Below, piece after piece: positions 1 through 5,828 of a stretch of DNA of 11,061 nt. A program made the translations under genes and the position numbers. The stretch spans positions 1 to 11,061 of the forward strand of contig JAIRTK010000308.1 of the NCBI GenBank assembly GCA_031254955.1. Direction: 5' to 3'. The notes under the pieces are model-generated. The model did no database searches. It worked only from the letters and a program-made list of their open reading frames with translations, and was not told the origin of the DNA. Each line of letters starts with the position of its first letter. The stretch's first letter is position 1. The DNA comes from Opitutaceae bacterium. Its GTDB lineage: Bacteria > Verrucomicrobiota > Verrucomicrobiia > Opitutales > Opitutaceae.

Positions 1-302
1 TCGTGGGGCCGGACCAAGGCGCGAATCCCCGGCATGGCCACGACCACGGACTCAGCCGCAACCGCAGCCGCAGGGGCAGCCGCAGACTCGGACGCGGTCG
101 CAGGCGCAGGGGCAAACGCAGGGGTCGCAGGCACAGGCACAGACGCAGGCGCAGACACCGACGCGCCAGCGACGGCTGCTGCTGTTGAGACGGCGGCGGC
201 GGCCGAGGCGGAGGCTGAGGCTGCTGAGGCTGCTGCGGCGGCGGAGGATGCGGAGGGATTCGGGGCGGGAAAAACAGACGTGACGATTTCAGGCCGACCA
301 TG
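1..302 (-). pseudogene. in-frame continuation of the membrane protein past its stop (Ala/Pro-rich linker), runs off the left edge
   Basis: Reading on from the TAG at 303-305 in the same frame gives 100 stop-free codons to base 1. They begin HGRPEIVTSVFPAPNPSASS, pass through a long Ala/Ser/Pro/Val segment (about 63-257), and end in less biased sequence (ESVVVAMPGIRALVRPH). The start of this stretch follows naturally on 'LDVFFLEY', and the end looks like ordinary folded protein, so the Ala-rich part reads as a linker inside one longer protein. The plus-strand frame over the same bases is pure Ala/Asp/Thr/Glu low complexity and I regard it as a shadow. Whether this part is translated depends on the stop codon being a recent mutation, an error or read through. 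Confidence 0.5.
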
Positions 303-629
303 CTAGCCAGGCTGACCGGGCTGGCCGGAAAACGGCGGCGGTGCGACCGGACCCGGGATGTATTCCAAAAAAAACACATCGAGGCCCAGGCCGTTAAGGT
401 TGGCGCCGCGGAGCGCCCGGCGGAAAACGAAACCGTGTGCCTTGAGGGCGTCGGCGTGGGGGAGGGCGGCCTCGGTGAACCAGGCGGGGATTTTTTCTTT
501 CGGAAGCGGCTCCATGCGCATCCCCCCGTATCTGATCCTGCCGAGGGCACGCATCACAAGGACGCGGCGCATGATATAAAACACCAAAACAATGAGCGGC
601 AAAAGAAGCAGCCAGTCGGAAAAATCCAT
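303..629 (-). CDS. membrane-anchored protein of unknown function, ended by an early in-frame stop
   Basis: This 108-residue reading frame starts at the ATG at 629 (MDFSDWLLLL). It has one clear transmembrane segment at residues 6-20, followed by a basic stretch (RR, RYGGMR) and then a soluble region containing 'FTEAALPHADALKAHGFVFRR' and 'GLDVFFLEY'. The basic residues after the helix suggest that the C-terminal part lies in the cytoplasm. I chose ATG 629 because the hydrophobic anchor begins there and the longer frame upstream runs through repeats and a microsatellite. No Shine-Dalgarno site is visible. The frame ends at TAG 303-305 right after a Pro/Gly tail (SGQPGQPG), but it stays open beyond the stop to the window edge, so the product may be truncated. 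I do not recognise the family. No neighbour gives a functional hint. Confidence 0.6.
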   Translation of the reverse strand: MDFSDWLLLLPLIVLVFYIMRRVLVMRALGRIRYGGMRMEPLPKEKIPAWFTEAALPHADALKAHGFVFRRALRGANLNGLGLDVFFLEYIPGPVAPPPFSGQPGQPG

Positions 630-739
630 AACGAAATTTTTGGAATTCGTTTGGTTTATGCGAGTGGCAAATAATAGGCGCCGCCGTTGTTTCCGATGGC
701 TTAAAACAACAAAAACTGGAAAATACGCATTCCGCGCCT

Positions 740-767
740 CCCCCCCCCCACACACACTCTCTCTCCC
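740..767. repeat. compound microsatellite: C10, then CA repeats, then CT repeats
   Basis: Ten consecutive C (740-749) are followed by alternating A/C (750-757) and alternating C/T (757-765). The tract lies about 110 bases upstream of the ATG of the membrane protein gene, where its mRNA leader or promoter would be, and directly abuts the transposase remnant. Homopolymers of ten are prone to slippage and to sequencing error. Confidence 0.85.
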
Positions 768-841
768 AGGTTCTTGAGCTGTTTGAGCAGCAGCAAAGCC
801 ACCCTCCGCCGAATCGGATGCCCGGGCCGGCCTGCCTCGTG
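755..841 (-). pseudogene. remnant of an IS5-type transposase (N-terminal region)
   Basis: In one minus frame this stretch reads HEAGRPGHPIRRRVALLLL followed by KQLKNLGERV. That pattern, a G-R-P-G-(H/K)-P-I-R core followed by a hydrophobic helix and a 'LK.LKNLSDE.V' motif, is the conserved N-terminal region of IS5-type (DDE) transposases as I know them from memory. Only about 29 codons survive. Downstream the frame runs into the microsatellite, and upstream into a palindromic repeat, so no catalytic residues remain. No terminal inverted repeats or target duplication could be assigned. The piece cannot be functional. The family call rests on motif recognition only. Confidence 0.5.
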
Positions 842-872
842 TGAGTTCTGCTTTATTCGCTTCAGATTCAAT

Positions 873-894
873 ACCTCGGGGCTTGCCCCGAGGT
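873..894. repeat. short GC-rich palindrome (dispersed repeat or terminator-like hairpin)
   Basis: ACCTCGGGGC at 873-882 pairs perfectly with GCCCCGAGGT at 885-894, with a two-base loop TT. On the plus strand it is followed by TTCTTTATT, so it resembles a weak intrinsic terminator. It separates the transposase remnant from the NHL gene fragment. I recall this palindrome as a dispersed intergenic element whose translation gives 'PRGLPRG' or 'PRGKPRG' peptides, but cannot verify its copy number here. Confidence 0.6.
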
Positions 895-911
895 TCTTTA
901 TTAACTGAAGG

Positions 912-1340
912 CATGTCCGCGAAGGATGGCGCAGGCGATGTGTATATGGCCGACACGGGCAACTCGCGCATCCGCGTGATCGCGGTAGAAAGCGGCACGC
1001 GCACGGTCGCCACGCTCGCCGGCGGCGCGGCGGGCTTCCTGGACGGCTCCGGCACGTCGGTGCGCTTCCTGCGTCCCGTCGCGCTCGCGCTGGCCTCAGA
1101 CGGCGGCCTCTATGTGGCCGACACCGGCAACGCCGCGCTCCGCCGCATCGCCCCGGCGCGGACGCCGCTGTATCCACGATAAAACTACATCTTGGCGCGC
1201 CTGTGGCTGGCGACGGTGAAAATCCGCCGCCTTCCGGCTCGTCGGGACACTCCCGCGGCGGTGGCGGCGGCGCGCCCACCGGCTGGCTTCTGGCCGCCCT
1301 TGCCCTCCTTCCCTCCCTCCGCCCGCGCCGCCTGCGTTGA
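912..1340 (+). pseudogene. NHL-repeat protein fragment with GlyGly-CTERM-like tail, frameshifted and 5'-truncated
   Basis: The plus frame at 912-1160 encodes about one and a half NHL beta-propeller blades: GDVYMADTGNSRIRVI, then TVATLAGGAAGFLDGSG, then GGLYVADTGNAALRRIAP. NHL propellers are usually extracellular binding or scaffold domains. That frame stops at 1180-1182. Moving back one base near 1151-1160 opens a second frame reading DAAVSTIKLHLGAP, then a Gly-rich stretch (SRGGGGGAPTGW), a hydrophobic segment (LLAALALLPSL) and a basic end (RPRRLR), stop at 1338-1340. The tail has the layout of GlyGly-CTERM sorting signals, which are processed by rhombosortase. The 5' part is missing: homology starts just after the 873-894 palindrome, with no signal peptide. 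It is probably a decayed remnant. A sequencing error could explain the frame shift but not the missing 5' part. Confidence 0.65.
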
Positions 1341-1383
1341 GGGCGAGGCGGGCGGGCGCGGTCACAAACGGAAGCGCGGGTCG

Positions 1384-1464
1384 AGTGGCATGGGCGACCC
1401 TCCCATGCGACGGCGTTCCGCGCCGCCAAAGTCGCGATGCCCAAACCGGCGATGCTTCGCATCG
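1384..1464. repeat. cluster of three small hairpins (dispersed repeat)
   Basis: Three perfect inverted repeats follow each other: GCATGGG (1388-1394) with CCCATGC (1402-1408), CGGCG (1411-1415) with CGCCG (1421-1425), and CGATGC (1450-1455) with GCATCG (1459-1464). They lie between the NHL fragment and the large secreted-protein gene. The first resembles a dispersed repeat I associate with Verrucomicrobia. It could also help end transcription arriving from the minus-strand gene to its right. No open frame here looks like a gene. Confidence 0.5.
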
Positions 1465-1540
1465 GCCACGAGCGCCGGGTGGCGGGTGTTGAAGGCAGAG
1501 CGTCGGAGTTCCGGCTGCTGGATGCTGGACTCCGGACACT

Positions 1541-1610
1541 GGGCAACGGACAACGGGCGACGGGCAACGAGCGCAAGGCGACGGGCAACGGGTGACTGGC
1601 GACGGGCGTG
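1541..1610. repeat. ten tandem copies of a 7-bp unit, consensus GGGCRAC
   Basis: From 1541 the sequence divides exactly into 7-base units: GGGCAAC, GGACAAC, GGGCGAC, GGGCAAC, GAGCGCA, AGGCGAC, GGGCAAC, GGGTGAC, TGGCGAC, GGGCGTG. Further degenerate units may precede it (GGACACT at 1534-1540, GGACTCC at 1527-1533). The array ends four bases before the stop codon of the neighbouring minus-strand gene (TGA at 1615-1617). Because the unit is 7 bp, a change in copy number would shift reading frame if the array lay in a coding region. Here it is just outside. Confidence 0.85.
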
Positions 1611-1614
1611 ATGG

Positions 1615-4600
1615 TCAGGGGGTTTCGCCGAGCGGCGCGCTGTTGTTTTTGCGAGAAATTTCCTCGATGCGGTGATCGGGATCGACCACGAGGCGCGCGG
1701 CGGCAAGATCGGCGTCCGGAGGGAAAACGAGTTCGACTGATCCGGTTTTTGGATACAGGTCGAGGGGCGCGGGAATCGGGGGAACCGGCGCGGACGCGAG
1801 AATCGCGCCGGAGGCGTCAACGAGGGCGAGCGTCGAGGCCGGGGCATCGACCGAGCCGAGATTGTGGACGACAACGCCGAGCACGCCGGGCGCGCGGCGC
1901 GTGATGTCGCGAGGCTCGATGCCGAGATCGGGCCGTTGCGAGTAGGGCGTGCCGGGGGCGGTTTTGCGAAAGCCGAGCACGCTCGTGGCCCGGGCCGGAA
2001 ATACGAGGTCGATGTCGTCGTCGCGCCCGAAGGCGAGCGTGCGCGCGGGCTGGATGGAGGTGTCGGCGCGGTGGTCGTTGTCGAGGTCGATGCCTTGGGT
2101 GACTTCCCACTGGCCGGGGTTGAGGACCGGGCCGCCGGTGAGGGTGGCGCGCACGGGCGCGCCGTCGAGGTTGCAGACGATGAGCGTGAATGAGTCGGGC
2201 GTGGCGTCGGGGATGAGGATGGCGAGGCTTTGCGCGGTGGCCGGGGCATGGAAACGCCAGCTCACGGCGTGGCCGTGGAAAATGGAATTGCGGGCGAGGG
2301 CGATGCCGCCGAGGCGCGCGCGCTGGAGGTCGGAGGTGGGCACGCCCACGCGGTCGGTCCAGAGCGATCCCTCGGTGTTGATGTATTCAAGAAGCTGGCA
2401 CGCGCGAATCTGCGCCGTGTAGGTGTCGGCGAGCAGCGCCATGTTGCCGGTCAACTGCCAGCGGAGATACGCGAAGGAGGCGCCGCGCTGGATGCCCGCG
2501 AGAGTGCGGTTCCCGTCGGCGCGGTCCGGGGCGGAAACGGAGCCGGGCGGAACCAAGGCGCGCCCGGCATCGGCAGCGGTCAACCGGGCCGGATCAACAC
2601 GGTCGCGCAGCCCGAGGATGTCGATGGCGTTGGCGTTTATGTTGACGAGGGCGGTCACGCCTCCGTCGAAGACGGGGTCGAGGTATTTCGGGTCCGCCGT
2701 CCATTGCCAGGCATTCCAAAAGAGCGGCCAGGGGAAATAGGGATGCACGGGCGCGGCGAGGGCGGCATCGTCCTCGAAGCGGATGATGGCGGGAATGCCG
2801 TGCCGGCCATCGGCGCCGGCCCGGCGGTGGGCGAGGAGTCCGTCGGCAAGCTCGGTGAGGAGGCGGCGCGCGCCGGGGTTGCCATTGTAGTCGGCGAGGA
2901 GGTGCGCGGGTTGGAACGTGAGGTAGGCGTAGGCGCGCGCGGCGCCCCAGGGCATCTCGGTGGCGACACGGCTGGCGCCGTAGTAGGAGGAGCGCACATG
3001 GCGGTGACCGGCGGCATTGACGCCGGTGATGCCGTGAAGCGCGCGGGTGGTTTCCATGGCGCGCTCCAGCAGGAGCGGGCTGGAGGGCCGGGCGATGAGG
3101 CATTCCCCGAGGGCGTTGATGCCTTCCTCGTAGTTGTGCAGTTCGTCGGTCTGGATGGTGTTGAGGCCGCGGGTGAACATGCCGTTGGCGTAGGCGGCTT
3201 CGAGCAGGGCGAGGTTGGAGGAGCGGATTTTTTCTGGATCGACGCCCATGAGCGCGAGGCCGGGCCAGGTGTTGGTGAGGTCGGTGTCGTCGGGGATGCC
3301 GCCGCCAAATTCGCCGTCGGCAATCTGCCGGTGGTCGATATACCAGTTCACGAATTTGGCGACGTGGCCGAGGAGCTGGACTTGGCGCGCGGCCCAGAGC
3401 GGCGCCCCGTCCGCGGGATCGGGAAGCGGAGGAACGTCGGGCGCCAGAACCGGTCCGGCAGCCGGCCCCACGGCGGCGGCGTAGAGGCGCCCGAGATGAT
3501 GCGTGGGATTGACGCGCAGGAGGTCGCCGAGGTCGGCGGAGAAACGGTTCCAAAGGGCAAACTTGGGGCCGCGGGGTTTTTCCTCCACCTGCATGGCGTA
3601 GTTGTCGCGGACCTGCGTGAAGCGATCTAGCTCGTGCTCGGCGCGCGCGGCCTCGCGGGGTTTGAACACGAAGCGAATTTCGGCGCCGGCAAGGGCGTCG
3701 GGCGTGAAATCGGGCGAGGCGGAGGCAAGGGTGAGCCAAAGGGATTTGCCGGGCGGGAGAAGGCGGTCGCGCAAATCGAGCCAGAGCGCGCGCGGCGGGG
3801 TGGCGGCGCCGTCGGAGCGCAGGCTGAAGGAGAAATCGAGCAGATTGCGCGCGGGCCAGAGCGGGTCCTTGACTTGGATGTTGAAGGGGACGAGGCCGCC
3901 GGGGTGCGTGGGCGCGAGCGGGAGCGAGGGGAGGTCGATGGCGATGCCGTCGAGGGCGTCGTCGCGCGAGTTCCAATCGTTGGGGATAAGGATGTGGACG
4001 AGCGGAAGTCCGGCGGCGGCGGGCGGGACACGTCCGGCGGCGGTCGCGGACGCGCCGGCCCCGGTGGACGCCGCGACGAGGATCGCGCGCTCGTCGGCGG
4101 GATGGCGTCCGGCGATGTGCGCGGTGAGCGCGGCAAGTGACGACGGAAGCCCGTCCGCTCCCGGCAGGCCGAGACGCCAGGCGAGCCGGGGAGCGGAGGC
4201 CGGCCCGGCGGCGGCGGTGACGTGACAGGCGGAAAGCTCGCCGATGGGTTCCTCCTGCATTGTATTTATGAATCGGATACGCTGGCCGGTGACGGGCCGT
4301 TCGAGCCGGTGTGCGGTTCTTTCCCGTGCGCGCGGACGCTCGAAGAGCGGCGTGACGGTGGCTGCGGTGTCGTCGTAGGGCGGGATTTCGCCGGCGGCGG
4401 TGTCGTAGCCGGTGCGCCGCCCGTCGGGGAAGGCAAGCAGCTCCATCCTGCCCCAGGCGGCGCCGGAAATTTCAAGGTGGTTCCACGGCTCGGGCGGCAG
4501 GTGGAAGGTGATGGCGTTGCCCGAGGCGCTGTAGCAATCCCAGTCGGGCAACTGGAAGTAGTCGTTGCGCCCCGGCAAGCGCGAGCGGTTGTAAACGCCG

Positions 4601-5757
4601 GGCCAGGTGGTTTCGCGGATGCCATCGGTGGCCTTCCACCACCAGCGTTTCAAGTCGAAGGCATCGTGTATCTCGACCTTGCGGACGGTCGTTGCCGGGG
4701 CATCCAGCGCGGGCGGCGCGCCGCCGGGGAGGTCCCAGCCGTGGCGGAAATACCATTCGTCGCGCCAGCGGGAATCGGCGAGGCCGCGGACGGGCGCCGT
4801 AGAAACGACGGGAGCACCCGCGCCCTCCGAGGCGAGACGAGCGATTCCGGCTTCGTCGAGCATGTGATCGTAGATGCGAATCTCGTCGATGTCGCCGCCG
4901 CGGGTGAAGCTGTAGGCGCTCTGGACGGCATACGGGCTGATGATGCGGGAGTGCGGGCCGAACTGGTCGAGGGCAATGTCATAGCGCGCGGGCGCGGCAA
5001 GACGTTTTTCGGCGGCGGGTTTTCCGTTGATATAAAGACAAACGCCGCGGGTTTCATCCCAGGAAAACGCGATGTGCGTCCATTGCGACGGCGCGGGAAA
5101 GGGCGCGAGGGAGGCGGAGACACGGGTGCGCGAGAGGCTGGCGTCGGTCACGAAGGCGTCGAAACCGCGCCCGTTGTAGTCGATGCGCAGCCAGGTCATG
5201 TCCCAGCTTGAGTGGTCGCCGAAGCCCACGCGAAAGACGGGAAACTCGGTCGGTCCGACGGGATAGCGCGAGCGCCAGAAAAAGGAGAGCGTGCCGCGCT
5301 GGGCAAAGATATTGCCGGGGGCGCTCCACGCGAGCCGCTGGAAATCGCCGCAACTGAGCGCGGGGCCGCGCGCACCGTCGGGGATGGTGGTGACGCCGGA
5401 GGCAAAGGTGGCACCGGGCGCGCCGGCGGCGGAATAGTCGGCGTTTGTCCCGTGGTCGGCGGACAGGTGGAAAAGCAGGCCGCTCCCGGGCGCCCCACCA
5501 CCGTCCGCCGCCGCGACCGTCCGGGCGGAGAAAAACAGAGAAAAAACAAGGGCGAAATAAAACCAACGTCGCTTAAAACTTCGACTTCTGGAGGGACGGC
5601 CTCCGTGCCGTCCGTCGCAAGTGAGCGCGGACGGCACGGAGGCCGTCCCTCCATTGAAAAAATCCAATGGCACAAGGGTGCTGGTATATGATCGGAGATG
5701 GAATCGCATGGTGAGACAAAAAGCGGATGTATCGGAGAAGCATTCAATCTGAAACAT
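1615..5757 (-). CDS. large secreted LamG-domain protein, putative carbohydrate-active enzyme with CARDB-like C-terminus
   Basis: The longest frame has 1,380 residues. A signal peptide is at about 61-84 (basic FKRRW, hydrophobic FYFALVFSLFF, cleavage near VAAA). A LamG/concanavalin-like domain spans about 93-310 (WTHIAFSWDE, LYINGK, GGDIDEIRIYDHML). A Trp-rich region follows at about 345-430. Residues about 780-1180 look like an alpha/alpha-toroid catalytic region: NWYIDHRQ, GGGIPDDTDLTNTWPG, TDELHNYEEG, RHVRSSYYGAS, YFPWPLFWNAWQW and NSIFHGHAVSWRF. These Trp, Tyr, His, Asp and Arg-rich motifs recall polysaccharide lyases, but I cannot name a family or catalytic residues. The last 100 residues resemble CARDB (VVHNLGSVDAP, IEEISRKNN). 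The start is uncertain: ATG 5757, ATG 5709 or GTG 5637 (the last preceded by GGAGGG). The first two give an oddly long 44-60 residue n-region because a palindromic repeat lies in the 5' end. It follows the receptor gene on the same strand. Confidence 0.85.
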   Translation of the reverse strand: MFQIECFSDTSAFCLTMRFHLRSYTSTLVPLDFFNGGTASVPSALTCDGRHGGRPSRSRSFKRRWFYFALVFSLFFSARTVAAADGGGAPGSGLLFHLSADHGTNADYSAAGAPGATFASGVTTIPDGARGPALSCGDFQRLAWSAPGNIFAQRGTLSFFWRSRYPVGPTEFPVFRVGFGDHSSWDMTWLRIDYNGRGFDAFVTDASLSRTRVSASLAPFPAPSQWTHIAFSWDETRGVCLYINGKPAAEKRLAAPARYDIALDQFGPHSRIISPYAVQSAYSFTRGGDIDEIRIYDHMLDEAGIARLASEGAGAPVVSTAPVRGLADSRWRDEWYFRHGWDLPGGAPPALDAPATTVRKVEIHDAFDLKRWWWKATDGIRETTWPGVYNRSRLPGRNDYFQLPDWDCYSASGNAITFHLPPEPWNHLEISGAAWGRMELLAFPDGRRTGYDTAAGEIPPYDDTAATVTPLFERPRARERTAHRLERPVTGQRIRFINTMQEEPIGELSACHVTAAAGPASAPRLAWRLGLPGADGLPSSLAALTAHIAGRHPADERAILVAASTGAGASATAAGRVPPAAAGLPLVHILIPNDWNSRDDALDGIAIDLPSLPLAPTHPGGLVPFNIQVKDPLWPARNLLDFSFSLRSDGAATPPRALWLDLRDRLLPPGKSLWLTLASASPDFTPDALAGAEIRFVFKPREAARAEHELDRFTQVRDNYAMQVEEKPRGPKFALWNRFSADLGDLLRVNPTHHLGRLYAAAVGPAAGPVLAPDVPPLPDPADGAPLWAARQVQLLGHVAKFVNWYIDHRQIADGEFGGGIPDDTDLTNTWPGLALMGVDPEKIRSSNLALLEAAYANGMFTRGLNTIQTDELHNYEEGINALGECLIARPSSPLLLERAMETTRALHGITGVNAAGHRHVRSSYYGASRVATEMPWGAARAYAYLTFQPAHLLADYNGNPGARRLLTELADGLLAHRRAGADGRHGIPAIIRFEDDAALAAPVHPYFPWPLFWNAWQWTADPKYLDPVFDGGVTALVNINANAIDILGLRDRVDPARLTAADAGRALVPPGSVSAPDRADGNRTLAGIQRGASFAYLRWQLTGNMALLADTYTAQIRACQLLEYINTEGSLWTDRVGVPTSDLQRARLGGIALARNSIFHGHAVSWRFHAPATAQSLAILIPDATPDSFTLIVCNLDGAPVRATLTGGPVLNPGQWEVTQGIDLDNDHRADTSIQPARTLAFGRDDDIDLVFPARATSVLGFRKTAPGTPYSQRPDLGIEPRDITRRAPGVLGVVVHNLGSVDAPASTLALVDASGAILASAPVPPIPAPLDLYPKTGSVELVFPPDADLAAARLVVDPDHRIEEISRKNNSAPLGETP
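5589..5653. repeat. perfect 26-bp inverted repeat with 13-nt loop, inside the 5' end of the secreted-protein gene
   Basis: Bases 5589-5614 pair without mismatch with 5628-5653, leaving loop 5615-5627. Each arm carries GGAGGGACGGCCTCCGTG on one strand. I recall this as a dispersed palindromic repeat in this group of bacteria. It is translated in the longest frame of the gene (residues about 35-56, GGTASVPS...GGRPS) between the upstream ATG codons and the hydrophobic signal peptide. On the minus strand it offers GGAGGG nine bases before an in-frame GTG at 5637. Transcribed, it would form a very stable hairpin at the start of the mRNA. Confidence 0.9.
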
Positions 5758-5767
5758 ACTTGAGCCA

Positions 5768-5802
5768 GCCGGGAGTGTAATCCATTGGGTTACACTCCCG
5801 GC
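5768..5802 (-). terminator. hairpin downstream of the receptor gene
   Basis: GCCGGGAGTGTAA (5768-5780) pairs perfectly with TTACACTCCCGGC (5790-5802) around a nine-base loop. It begins 26 bases after the receptor stop codon (TAG 5829-5831, minus strand), a usual place for a terminator. There is no strong T run after it on the minus strand, so it may instead be an mRNA 3'-end stabiliser that attenuates transcription into the secreted-protein gene. Confidence 0.5.
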
Positions 5803-5828
5803 GACCGCGGAGGTTTAGTTAAAACGCC

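Noticed and set aside
34..306. Plus-strand Ala/Asp/Glu-rich ORF
   Set aside because: Pure low-complexity product of the GC-rich repeat; the minus frame has a better protein look at both ends and continues an anchored protein.
1534..1610. Possible CRISPR array
   Set aside because: The 7-bp units are contiguous with no spacers, so this is a simple tandem repeat.
2230..3630. Plus-strand ORF (466 codons) opposite the secreted enzyme
   Set aside because: Gly/Ala/Val/Glu-rich shadow of a GC-rich gene; the minus strand has coherent domains.
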